Shown here in pieces: positions 12,656-22,822 of a DNA stretch of 64,000 bases. A program made the translations under genes and the position numbers. Under the pieces are notes generated by a model that worked only from the letters and a program-made list of their open reading frames with translations, was not told the DNA's origin and made no database searches. The DNA comes from Emmonsiellopsis sp. PD_33. Lineage: Eukaryota; Ascomycota; Eurotiomycetes; Onygenales; Ajellomycetaceae. The stretch covers positions 1-64,000 of the forward strand of contig JANTQF010000106.1 of assembly GCA_032988165.1 (NCBI GenBank), given 5' to 3'. The first letter of the stretch is position 1. Each line of letters opens with the position of its first letter.

Positions 12656-13439
12656 GATGAGTCTCCAACAAATTCATTTACATATCTTCTTCTAATAACA
12701 ACATAATTAGTCCCTTCATCTACAACACATCTTACAGTCTTTAGTTTTATTAAATCTATCTATTCTCTTAGTACATCAGTTTCTTTCCCATCCCTTCTGT
12801 TATTCCCCATTTCTTTTATTATTCTGATTCTATGAAGTATCATCTTTACTAATTGGTTGATTTTCTTATTACATCACATCTTCATCCTTTCAGTTAGTCT
12901 AAGTACCTATTCAGATCTTCCATCTCCCTTCTAGTCACAATGAATCAATTCTAAGAACTGATGAGATCTACTAGAGGTCTACATCAAATTTATATGATCA
13001 TAATGATTTCTATCCTCCAATAGATAATATAGCTTATGCAAGACACACTATATTAAATTGTCATTTTCCTGGAGTTCAGTACTTTTAATCAAAATATAAA
13101 GGAACTCATCAACTAAATAATCTAACATTTAAAAGCAACAAATCAATGAATTCTTACCCTTAAATAGCCTTTTCTTGCTCAGCCTGAACCATCTAAAACT
13201 TCTTCCTTCAATTAAATTAAAATAAATAATCTCATCTTCTCATATTATCATTCTAACTTCATCATTATTTACTTCATCTACACATTATTTTAATTTTATC
13301 ATTCCACTACAACATTAGTATCAGTTTAAGTGTTTTACAACCATTTAGTCTCATTTAGTTTACTCTATTTCAGTACTTTCCAAATACCTTATTAAAATAC
13401 CTTCTCCTTTCATTAACCAGTCAGAATAACTACCTCATC
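12656..13439. other. AT-rich Gypsy internal sequence, non-coding by eye
   Basis: Pyrimidine-rich and AT-rich sequence between two decayed frames inside the Gypsy element. No motif, LTR or repeat unit is seen. Confidence 0.4.
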
Positions 13440-13920
13440 TAAATTTCCTAGCTCAACCAGTGCAGCCAGCAATAATAGAGCTAGTTATTGATTGCCTAGT
13501 GGAATTATAGAAGCAACAAATAGAATTAATTAATCAGTCAGTATACTTCTTACTGAGAGTAGTTGAGTCAGCACAAATTACTGTACAGAAAATCATGAAA
13601 GATCCAATATATCACTTCTTAGATAATGCCACCTAAGGCCTTTTAATAATGGTAAATACTGAGCTAGTCACCATACTTTATCATTTTAAGGTCTGTAGAT
13701 GGATAATGAGCCTCAGTTCTATAACCATATCAACTCTAGATATTCACCATACTATTAATGATAGAAATGATTTATATTATATGTACTTTTAATTAAGAAT
13801 ATTAGGATAAAGGGAGGACCAATCAAGTTATAAGAATTAATTTACTCAGGACTCACTAACAGATCTCAATGACATCAAACAATCTAATAGAGAAATTAAT
13901 GAGATGATTGAATGAAACTT
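13440..13920 (+). pseudogene. second unidentified decayed frame before the Gypsy 3' LTR
   Basis: A + strand frame from about 13452 reads QPVQPAIIELVIDCLVEL, then KQQIELINQSVYFLLRVVES, with only a few stops (all explainable as CAG, CAA, CGA or TGG mutated by RIP) to the TGA near 13918. The amphipathic, helix-rich look is protein-like, but I recognise no family. It lies about 210 bp before the 3' LTR. Confidence 0.35.
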
Positions 13921-14132
13921 CAACCATAAATTTTATTATAAAGTTTAGATATATTTTTATCTCCCTATTCATCTTCTATTTCTATTTATTTTGCATTCAC
14001 ATATTTTCTTTACTGAAGTCTTTTACCTAGCAACTGATTGATTTACCCTATTACTTTTATTTAGTTATCCAATGATACTATCCTTTCCCTCATATTATTC
14101 ATTTTGAGGATGAAGTAAAAAGGCCAGAAATG

Positions 14133-14395
14133 AGAAGAAGGTACTTCTAAGTGAATAGTAGTTTCTACCATCACATTACCTTAGCATAACTACTTCCCAA
14201 ATCCACCTAGTTTGTTTGTTTTTATTTATTTTTCCAGCTCAGAATGTTTTCCCCTTCTTTTCTAGTTAGTAGAATCAATGACATCCATGATTTTCAATCA
14301 ATTCCAATCAGTTGAGGTATTTCCTTAATTGTATTGTTAATCTCATTCTCATGTAATACTGCTAAGCAGGTGATAATGCCACATCACCACATCTA
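14133..14395 (+). repeat. Gypsy 3' LTR, first part
   Basis: These 263 bp are colinear with 4161-4423 of the 5' LTR and are cut after ACATCTA by the Copia insertion. The differences I checked are transitions, for example GGC versus GGT at the start and CAGCCCAG versus CAGCTCAG in the middle. Confidence 0.85.
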
Positions 14396-14508
14396 TGAGA
14401 AGGTTGAAGAGTCTTGGATTGCTACACTAGCAAGAGAATCTATCTACCATGCAATCACATAATTGCACTAAGCTCAATTGGGAGACTGGAGGCCTACAGC
14501 TACCAACA
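14396..14508 (-). repeat. Copia 3' LTR (left copy)
   Basis: This 113-bp repeat is identical in length to 19509-19621. Differences between the copies are C/T and G/A transitions (for example CAGCTACC here, CGGCCGCC in the other copy). The left copy has lost CpG sites that the right copy keeps. Confidence 0.88.
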
Positions 14509-14517
14509 CCCCTCCTC
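14509..14517 (-). other. Copia polypurine tract
   Basis: On the minus strand GAGGAGGGG abuts the TGTTGG start of the 3' LTR, the position of the plus-strand primer in LTR elements. Confidence 0.6.
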
Positions 14518-14659
14518 AAGTGGAGCTGTGTGAAAAGCATAGATCTCACAAAAAACACTGAAAAACAACAAAACATCATCAGACAGAGAAAAAACCTAGA
14601 TACATGATTAGACTTGCTACTTCCTATCATCCCCAGTAGAAATCCCTAGTAAATTAATG

Positions 14660-17600
14660 AATCATGCAAAAGTAATAGTGCTCAGAGGCTTTATTAGACT
14701 ATCAGCTATCATTTCAGCTGTACTAACATGATCCAATGCTATAATGCCATTTTTCAATTGAGATTGCAAGTAATGAAAATGCATATCTATATGCTTACTA
14801 TGGGCTGTAATTGCAGTGACTTGGGTGAGGTCAATCACACCCTTATTGTCCACAAAAACCTGTATAGGAGATGTAGTGATAAATCTGATCTCTAACATGA
14901 GATTCTGGATCTACATTGCTTTACAAACTACCTTGCTGAGTGCAATGTATTTGGCTTTATTTAAACTGAGAGTCACACAGGGTTGTTTAGTAGAATACCA
15001 TGAAATTGGAGATCCTGTGAGCTTGAAGATGTAGCTGGATGTAGATTTTTGTTCACCATTTAATGGTCCTGCCCAATTGGAATCCATGTATCTGACAGGG
15101 AGATAGGCATTGTTCAGAAATGCCAGATTCAGGCCATCAGAATGATGTTTATACTAGAGTCTGATTCTGAGGGTTCCCTTCAAATATTAAATGATGTGTA
15201 ATAGTACCTTCCATGATTTTAGGGTGGAGTTCATATTACACTGCCTGAGTAGTGAGGCTGCATGCACAATATTAGGCCAAGTTTTGACTGTGAGATATTA
15301 AATACAATCTATACCCTGTTGAAAACATTGCTTTGTAAAACCTGCCTTATTCTCAGGGAGGGGGGAATCATCAATGTGAAAGGCCTCCTCCATGGGCATA
15401 CTGATGGTAACAGTGTCATCCAAATAGAAATCCTCTACCAATTGCTCAATATAGTATCAGTAAGTCAATTTGATACTGTCAGGCCTGCAGTCAACTTCCA
15501 TGCCTAGATATTTTATTAGTTTGTGCAAATCCTTAATCTCAAGTCTCTCACTGAGAGCTTTCACTAGCCAGTCAACATTTTTAGGAACTTTGGAGACTAT
15601 ATTCAAATCATCAATGTATATAATTATATAGAGATGTGGCTTCTCCATATGATACTAGAGAGCTAAGTCATAGGAGCTTGCAATAAATTCTAAGTCATGT
15701 AAATAACCTGTTAAGCATTCATATCAAATCCTTGTGGTCAGATTAAGTCCATAGAGACTACCCTCAATGGTGCAGATGAGCATTTTTGAAGTGCCCAACT
15801 TGAAGCCAGTAGGTTGCCTCATGTAAATTGCCTTACCCAGGCAGCCATGTAGGTAGGCTAGTACAATATTGACCTGCCACAATGTCCATCCCCACTGAGC
15901 CACTATAGCAAATAACATGCAGTTCACAGTATTAGTTATAATAGGTGCATAGGTTTCCTCCCTACTACCCTTCTTCAGTTAATTGCTGCAGACTACCTAA
16001 TAGGATTTCTATAGGATGCCATTGGGATCTGCATTTAAATTTTGAGGCTAATCTTTTTTAATAAACACCTAATGGCCTAGCACCACTGGTTCTCTAACTG
16101 ATATGTTGGATTGGGGAATGAGATATCATATCTTACAGTGTTTAAAATTAGAGATCTCATGCTACATTGATTTTTGCCAGTATTCTCTTACCCCCCCTGG
16201 CCTAGATACAGCATCATTGTATGATTTAGAAAGACTGCCTGTATCAGGAGAGGGGGTGTAAGTTATGAAGGCCAGTGCTAGATATAACCATTTAATGTCT
16301 GTAGGGGCCTCAGTGTTCTCATCTACCATAAAAATTGGTTCTGTGTTTGGGTCATTAGAGGCCTTGGGGGTTGGTTTCCCCTCTGCAAATTGAACCCTAT
16401 GACCTGAATCCACCTTTTCTTGCATAAATCTGATGTCAGATAATGCTATGATCTTATCCATAATGGGATTCCAGAGCTGAAAAATCAATGTCCCATTAAA
16501 TCTGATCAACTTATATAGTCTTCTGTGAGGAAATAACTTGTCTGCAGGCTTCTGTGAACTGTGTAGGTAGGCATAAATGTCCACCTCAAGTTGGTGAAAA
16601 TGTTTGACTTTTAATGGGGCATTTATGAGAGTGCTCCACAGGATCTTATGAGGGCTAGGGGTAATTAAATCTGCTGTCTGTGGCCAGAACTTTTCATTAT
16701 ATAGGACTGTAGACATAGAAGTATTATTAGTTATTGCAATGACTGTGTGCAAGATATCTGCCCAGAATTTCTTGGGTAGATTACTCTGTATGAGAATAGC
16801 TCTCATCTATCCCATGACTGTATAGATCCCCTGTTTAGAGACTGTATCCTAATGAGGTAACTGGGGTATTATAGGCTCCCATTTAATTCTATAGTTAGTT
16901 ATAATCTGCTGTATTTGGGTGGAGTGAAAAATGCCATCTATATCTATATGAATGACTACTGAGGCACTATACCCCATGTTGCCCATAAATCTGAGCTAAT
17001 ACCTGAAAAAATCAACTGCTAGATCTTTTAAGTTCAAAAAATATACCCATCTATAGTGTGTTGCATTGCATGTCAGTAGTATGAAGTATTTTATCCCTTA
17101 GTGGGACATAAGGGGGTGATCAGATAGATCTTCTAATATCCTACCCCCCTCTGTGAGGTTGATGTGGATCTTCTCCATGGCCTGAAGCATATAAGGTATT
17201 AGTGTTTGAGAGAAATGCTGAGTCATTCCAGCCTGTATACAGTTAGTATAGTAAAAATTTAACTTTGAGCTGATGATCTTGACTCCCATATGAGGATCCT
17301 TAGACATTGTGATAATAATATCTGCATGGATGTGCCTGAGATCTCTATGCCACTCCATGAGAGTTTTACCCTTAAGGGTAGGTTCTGACTTGGTGGTTAA
17401 AGCTATAATAGTAGTGGTAGCAGCAGCTGCAAGACTGATTTTTTAGACTGTATTAGGATTTCTATACTCATGTGATCTCATCATATAATTCACTACTCTA
17501 CTAATGTAATTAACATCTAATTCCAAGTTATGTTCCACAATCTTGTAGACATCCCCTGTTGTGGTCCTAACTGCATTGAAAATAACACCATTCAGGGTCT

Positions 17601-17885
17601 TACAAATGAAGTATGATGGGGTTATATTGGACAACATGAACTAATAGTCCTGATCCTCCAAATAGGTGTATAACAGTAAGTTAACTATTAAATTTGGGAG
17701 ATAATGAACCTCATGTAGTGTGAGATCTCCCCCTTCCACACTCAGAATCATGTTATTAATTCCTTCTACTCTAGCTTCATTGCTAGTGGCAGAGTTGACA
17801 CTGAGGTCACCCTTATATGAATTGTAGTCTAAGATTAAATGGTATTCACCTGTTATATTGAAACTAGCATATGTATTCAAATACC
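14660..17885 (-). pseudogene. Copia pol relic: protease, integrase, RT, RNase H
   Basis: Reading the minus strand from 17885: a protease-like piece (17641-17880) in which the expected DSGA is eroded to VNSATSN. Then the pre-integrase zinc region WHRDLRHIHAD (17098-17358), where one Cys of the HHCC finger reads Tyr (YYTNC). An integrase C-terminal piece of 214 codons is open (16162-16806). RT motif A is QVNIVLAYLHG (Asp to Asn at 15868-15870), while motif C IYIDD is intact (15607-15618). RNase H is VDNKGVIDL ... HIDMHFHYL ... ADSLIKPL (14662-14898). Several stops separate the pieces, so the element is not autonomous. Confidence 0.82.
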
Positions 17886-17889
17886 AGGG

Positions 17890-19254
17890 TTATGAGGAGT
17901 TACTCAGGGTAAATGTAGTTAAAAATGCCTCATCCTGCTCTATGCAAATCATTACAGTGTTTGTAGAAGGTTGATTTGACATCAAATCCTTACCATTCTC
18001 TTCCTTTCTAGAATTGTTAGATTCACTACTCTTACTCTTATCCTTATCTTTTGCCTTTTTTGCATCCTCAGCTTTTACCCAATCAAGCTTCAAGTCAGGG
18101 TGTAAGGTTCAGCATTTATTCTTACTGTGCCCAGGCATCTTATAATGACCATATTTACCCTTGGTAGGCTTCATGCTAGAGGTAGAGAGAATAGTAGCTA
18201 CAGAATTCACTGATGAATTCTGTGGGGCTGAGGCCATCATTTTCTTATTACAATGATTTGATAATTGCTTGCTGAGTTTATTGATATTAATGTTCAAAAT
18301 TTAACTCTAATCAGTGGAAAAGAACTCATCTAACTGAGTCTTCATAAATGCCTTCTGGAAATTTTTGAGTCCCAGGAGGAAGATGTCATAGTAAATGTCT
18401 CCTACTCTGACTGCAAGATCCTTATGTTGTGTGACTAGGTAATGAAAATGTCTAAGATAGAGTATATAGTTGATGTTCTTAACTTAGAGAGTCATTAATT
18501 CCTTGACAATCATCATATGCTCCTCTACTAGAGAGACTGTATACTCCATGTTAATTTTCTCCTATATATCTGTAGCTAGATTGGGTTCTAATTCTCCAAG
18601 AACAGCCTGAACATTGCCTTGCAGACTAGTGAGAATGTGATGATATAATACCTGTGAATATATCAACCACTTGGCCTGCTCATGATGACTTGTAGAGGTT
18701 GAAGTGTATTTATTTCTAAGAATGATATCTTTTGCACCAATCACCTCAATGTCTGCTAAAATCCCTGTATACCATGAATTGTAGTTCATACTATTAAAGG
18801 TAATAATATCTTTAGTCTTAATCACCTGTTGAAGTTCCTTCTGATACTCACAAAGCTTATCTTTATGAGAGTTATAGGGGGTAGTTATTACTAACAGTTG
18901 ATGATGGGCCTCAGCCACTATCTACTCTATCTCTTCTCATTGAATAGATCTTGTGGAGGTAAATAATTACTCTATCATCTAGGTGAGTGCCTTCTGTATC
19001 ATAATGATGGTAGCACTCAGATCATATAAGATGCTGAGCACCCTGCTGAGCTACAAGAGGTAGTCTGTCTCCTCATTCTTATCCTTAGGGAGGCTGGGCA
19101 AGGTGGGCTTGAAAGCCTAATAATTAGGATTTACAGACTGTGAAGGGCCCATGATCCTGCAATTTACCATTAAGCAAGTAGTGTGACAAGTACTAGTAGT
19201 ATCTACTATAGACTCAGAGGTGAGAGGCATCTCACCAGGCATCCTATTTGACAT
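17890..19254 (-). pseudogene. Copia gag relic with a broken zinc knuckle
   Basis: The likely start is the ATG at 19254-19252 (MSNRMPGEMPLTSES). Open pieces include 18562-18918, with NSMNYNSWYTGILADIEV like the Copia gag N-terminus. The nucleocapsid knuckle is at 18112-18153 and reads Y-GH-Y-KMPG-H-SKNK-C. Both first Cys positions are Tyr (TAT codons), each explained by one G-to-A change from TGT. The frame is interrupted by several stops. Confidence 0.72.
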
Positions 19255-19493
19255 TGTATGACCTTGGGATCTGGCTGCAAGTGGTGCAGCTGTCTATCAA
19301 AATTCAAAAAAATCTGCTGATTTGCCTCTGAAAAAGTTTTTGCACACTGAAAATCTTTAAAATCTACCTCAAATATCATAAAGACATGTGAATTTTGGGC
19401 AATTAAATATCTCACTATAAAATATATGTGATATCCAATCCAGATGAACCTTCCAGTCTTTGATGCAGCATTTTTAATTAAAAAATGTACTAA

Positions 19494-19506
19494 CTGGGCT
19501 ATAACC
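19494..19506 (-). other. Copia primer-binding site, iMet half-tRNA type
   Basis: Beside the 5' LTR the + strand reads CTGGGCTATAACC, close to the anticodon arm of initiator methionine tRNA (GGGCTCATAACC) with one base missing. The minus strand would pair with a tRNA fragment cut at the anticodon, the priming mode known from Drosophila copia. The match is short and the element is mutated. Confidence 0.5.
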
Positions 19507-19508
19507 TG

Positions 19509-19621
19509 TGGGAAGGTTGAAGAGTCTCAGATTGCTACACTAGCAAGAGAATCTATCTACTGTGTGATCATGTAATCATGCTAAGCCTGATCAGGAGACC
19601 GGAGGCCTACGGCCGCCAACA
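19509..19621 (-). repeat. Copia 5' LTR (right copy)
   Basis: This 113-bp direct repeat of 14396-14508 keeps several CpG (ACCGGAGG, CGGCCGCC). It is therefore less mutated than the left copy and probably closer to the original sequence. Confidence 0.88.
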
Positions 19622-19636
19622 ACATCCATCTCTTTT
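19622..19636 (+). repeat. Gypsy 3' LTR, last 15 bp
   Basis: ACATCCATCTCTTTT equals the last 15 bp of the 5' LTR (4417-4431). Its first 7 bp repeat the last 7 bp before the Copia (ACATCTA, 14389-14395), giving the Copia target duplication. The total, 263 + 15 - 7, is exactly 271, the length of the 5' LTR. Confidence 0.85.
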
Positions 19637-19641
19637 AGTAC
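19637..19641. repeat. target-site duplication AGTAC, right copy
   Basis: Second copy of the Gypsy target duplication, directly after the last LTR base. Unique, CpG-containing sequence starts here. Confidence 0.8.
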
Positions 19642-19647
19642 GTAATC

Positions 19648-19679
19648 TCACGTGATCATCCCCTGAACAGCACGTGATC
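19648..19679. promoter_or_regulatory. paired CACGTG (E-box/Cbf1-type) sites upstream of the SSB gene
   Basis: TCACGTGATC at 19648-19657 and CACGTGATC at 19671-19679 lie 160 to 190 bp before the SSB start codon. CACGTG preceded by T is the binding sequence of basic helix-loop-helix factors such as Cbf1. The transposon ends only 7 bp upstream of the first site. Confidence 0.45.
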
Positions 19680-19838
19680 CCCACGTCGCGACCCAAAACG
19701 AGCCTTGGAAATCGCGACCTCAACATCCAAATATTCCGCCCAATTCACAACTCAAACATCAACCAGAATCCAATCACTCCCATACCAATTCCACCAGTAC
19801 ACCCTCCCCCCAAACAACCAAACCACATACCACCCACA

Positions 19839-20438
19839 ATGCGCGGCCTAACCACCCTCGCCCCTCTCTTCCGGGCTCCCGCCTCCTCCCTCACACGTAG
19901 CTTCAGCACGACCCCCTCGCGCGCTTTCGCCCGCATCACCATTGCCGGCAACCTCGGAGCGCAACCGGAACTGCGCGCCACCTCCACCGGGCGCGAAGTG
20001 GTCAGCTATTCCATTGCCACATCTCATGGACACAAGGATGATCGCCAGACGAGCTGGTGGCGGGTGACAAACTTTGCTCCCGAGGGACCGGCCAGGGACC
20101 TTTTGTTGAGTTTGCCCAAGGGGTAAGTTGTTTACTCCTATCATCGGGGAGCAAGATTGGGACTACTTCTTGGGGGATCTTTTTTTTGGGGCGGGGGGTG
20201 GGGGGGGGGATGATAGATTTCGGCGGTGTATATGTATCCATTTGGCGCCCGTTGCTAATTAATACCTGCGTTTGATCTATATAGCACCCTCCTGCTCGTC
20301 GAAGGCGACGCCAACATGCGCTCATACGAGGATGCGGAGGGAAAGAAAAACAGCATTCTCAACATCACCCAGCGCCACTTTGAGGTCCTACGACGCAGTC
20401 AGAGCGCTGAGCATCATGGCACTGAGGGGTCGAGCTAG
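19839..20438 (+). CDS. rim1: mitochondrial single-stranded DNA-binding protein (Rim1/SSB type)
   Basis: Two exons, 19839-20122 and 20285-20438, encode 145 aa; the 162-bp intron has GT...AG borders and joins GG|C as glycine. The N-terminus (LTRSFSTTPSRAF) is Arg/Ser rich with no acids, a mitochondrial targeting peptide. It is followed by the OB fold: ITIAGNLGAQPELRAT, VSYSIAT, WWRVTNF, then LLVEGD and a C-terminal strand. This protein coats single-stranded mitochondrial DNA during replication. Length and motif order fit fungal Rim1 orthologues. I used the internal ATG at 19839 rather than the upstream one at 19674 because the targeting peptide begins there. Confidence 0.85.
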
Positions 20439-21331
20439 AGTTGTGTGTATAATTGTCAATTTCTGGTAGATCCTTGATCGATGAGGAAGGGATATTTTCG
20501 AGAGTGTATTAATGGTGCTGGGGTCGGTTGGTTGATAACAGCTGGCATGGCATGTCTGTGCTGTGATTATATCTATGTGCTTTTGCGGGTAATGTATGGG
20601 GTATCAAGGCTGCAATATGTTACATTCGGTTCGATTGGGGAGGGATGGATGGATGGCTGTTGGGGAAACACCTTGGGCGGCTTTCTAGGTCATAATTCCC
20701 TTTCTGAATGGGAGTTATTCTCTCAGACATGACCCTACTTCTTTGTATTTTCTTTTGTCTTGGTTGTTTATTTAGGCCTCTGGTATTTTTCCTATGCTAT
20801 GTATAATAGTAACATGTTTTACCTCTCAGATCTTTCTCCTCGTTCATCAAACTAACTGTGCGGTGGTAGGATTTGATCCTGTCTTTTTCAAAGGGGAGCA
20901 AATATTCGAGGAGGATTCGATTTTACCATCACATACTCCATAGTAAAATAAGAGGAATAGGGCAGGGCGAGAAAGAGAAGAATTGAAATTGTCAAATATG
21001 TAACCCACTTGCAATTATTGAAAAACGCCATGGCCCCTTTTTTTATCCCCCACCATATACCCAGCATAACAAAGAAGGCCGATAACTCATGGAAAATCAC
21101 ATAAATGGAAAACTAGAAAGCCACCCGTATCCACAGAGGTGAACGTATAAACGCCTTTTGGTATAGGAGTACTCAGGAAATAATCCCCTCAAGGAAAGAA
21201 AAAGCAGGATCGAAAATATGGACTCCTAAATAAATGGAAATGCATGGGGAAATCGTGGCTGCCAGGGGATATACAGATGATGATTTTTGTACAAGTAAAG
21301 GGAAAGAGTAACAAAGTCTGAGCGGGCAGCG
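20439..21331. other. intergenic between convergent SSB and pheromone-receptor genes
   Basis: About 900 bp between two 3' ends. Short frames only; no recognisable gene, RNA or repeat. It should contain both 3' UTRs. Confidence 0.5.
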
Positions 21332-22822
21332 TCAAACATCGCGAATCGTAGAATGGTACAGGTCATCAAACGATCTCCGAGTCCGCGCCTGTGCGGGTGA
21401 TTCCACAAGAGTTTCGGAAGTTGGGGTGTGCTCTGCATTCTTCTCGTCGTTGGCCTCGCCTTCGGGCACGGGAAAGATGTTCAAGATTCTGTGAAGAGCC
21501 GAAGGTGGTCGGGGTGCTGCAGGGAGGGGTTTGTTCAAGGAAGATACGGAGAACTGGCGAGAGCAGAAGATGTTGTTTGTTGTTTCCGTGCAGACTGAGT
21601 TTGACCGTAGGCTCCTATATCGTATCTTCTGTTAGCTTCGTGATATCTAATGTAATAAATTGTGAGGGTGAGACCACGTAGACTACCACTTACCAAGGAA
21701 GAGGGGAATCGCCACCGGACGATGAGTTATTCGTAGTGGACATTTTCCGTCGGCTAAACGAGCCCGATCCAGTATAAGTCGACCCTTTGCTGGTGTTGAT
21801 ATGGGGATGGTATAGAGATGGGAAAAATCGACCCAGTCCGATACGCAGGAGAAACGTCCGGTACATCATCGTGGCATCCTTTCCGAAGCCGAAGAAGATG
21901 AACAGGAGGAATCCACATGTCACTTGGATCCAGCGATCATAGAAAACCACCCCGCCCATCGGAACCTTCTCGATAACTCCCCATTCTGGCCCATGCACCT
22001 CTTTCCAGGAGTATGGGACCCATGGCTGAGATAGTTTGACATTGGAGTAGAAAACGTAAAGCTGGGTGGGGAAGCTCCCAAGAAGGATTATCAGGGATAG
22101 TGCCATGAGTCGGATGAATCTGGATTTGCTTGTCTTGCTGCTGATAGAGATGATGTACGAAAATTGCTGCCGATATTTGAATAGGCGGTATATGACAGTC
22201 ACTATGTACGGGATCAGTATGCCATTTCGTCACCGTTGCAGCCGGAGAACTTACCACAATAGAATGCCGCCAACGCCAAAACAGCCACCGGCCATACAAA
22301 TATAAGAACTGTTGTTGGCCAACTTGGGTGAAAGGCAGGCATACAACCGACAATCCCATATATATAGAAGCGTCTGTGCTGCACGACGTAGTGGAGAATC
22401 ATCATAATTACCGGAATAACAAAACAAAAAACGACTTCAAAAGCAAGCGTACGTCTTCTCTGGGCCTTACTCGGGATTAGAGCCGTGCGTTCTGTATTCA
22501 TGACATCTGCCAGTGCTCGGAAAATGCAAACAAGAGTGCCTGCAATCCCCGTCCCCAGGGGGGCGATGAGCTTGGTTTCGACATCGCAGAGCCCAACTCC
22601 ATCCCACCATGAAGCAACATCATCGGTAGGCCAAATAAGGGGGTTGATAAAATTGAAGAAATTGAAGATGATGAACCAGCTGATGAGGCACGCAGCAGGC
22701 AAATTTCCAGTGCGAGAGTGCCAAATCAACGGCGGCACGCACACCAGGACAGAGAGAAAGGCTATAATTGGCAAGGCAACTGCAGCTGGCGATCTAGAGT
22801 AAAGGGGCTCGAGCTGACCCAT
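21332..22822 (-). CDS. preA: STE3-type pheromone receptor (a-factor receptor, GPCR)
   Basis: Three exons on the minus strand (22255-22822, 21694-22201, 21332-21614) give 452 aa; introns of 53 and 79 bp keep the phase. The first exon carries the first membrane helices and the family hallmark PPLIWHSRTGNLPAACLI, then FNFFNFINPLIWP and CDVETKL. Helices 6 and 7 follow (LMALSLIILLGSFPTQLYVFY; YDRWIQVTCGFLLFIFFGFG), then a Ser-rich cytoplasmic tail. This is the receptor for the farnesylated a-type peptide pheromone, signalling through a heterotrimeric G protein to the mating MAP-kinase pathway. The start at 22822 gives the usual short extracellular N-terminus. The gene looks intact. Confidence 0.9.

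Larger units (their letters stand above)
14396..19621 (-). mobile_element. Copia-type LTR retrotransposon nested in the Gypsy 3' LTR
   Basis: Terminal direct repeats of 113 bp (14396-14508 and 19509-19621) start TGRGAAGG and end CCAACA, the canonical TG...CA. On the minus strand the order is gag, protease, integrase, RT, RNase H, which is the Copia order (integrase before RT). A purine tract next to the 3' LTR (14509-14517) and a tRNA-like primer site next to the 5' LTR (19494-19506) complete it. At 5.2 kb its length is typical. It is RIP-damaged but less so than its host: an open frame of 214 codons survives in integrase. Confidence 0.88.
4161..19636 (+). mobile_element. Gypsy-type LTR retrotransposon, RIP-damaged, interrupted by a Copia element
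   Basis: The element has two direct LTRs of 271 bp (4161-4431, and 14133-14395 plus 19622-19636) around about 9.7 kb of internal sequence in the order gag (CCHC knuckle), protease/RT, RNase H, integrase, then an extra 3' region. This order (RT before integrase) is the Ty3/Gypsy order. Excluding the inserted Copia it is about 10.2 kb, long for a fungal Gypsy element. Nearly every frame is broken by TAA, TAG or TGA where CAA, CAG, CGA or TGG would be expected, CpG is almost absent and the region is strongly AT-rich, as expected from RIP. It is flanked by AGTAC on both sides. Confidence 0.85.

Noticed and set aside
4161..19636. CRISPR array, tRNA cluster or mitochondrial DNA insertion as explanation for the AT-rich block
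   Set aside because: LTRs, target duplications and gag-pol order explain the block fully. No regular spaced repeats or tRNA arms were seen.
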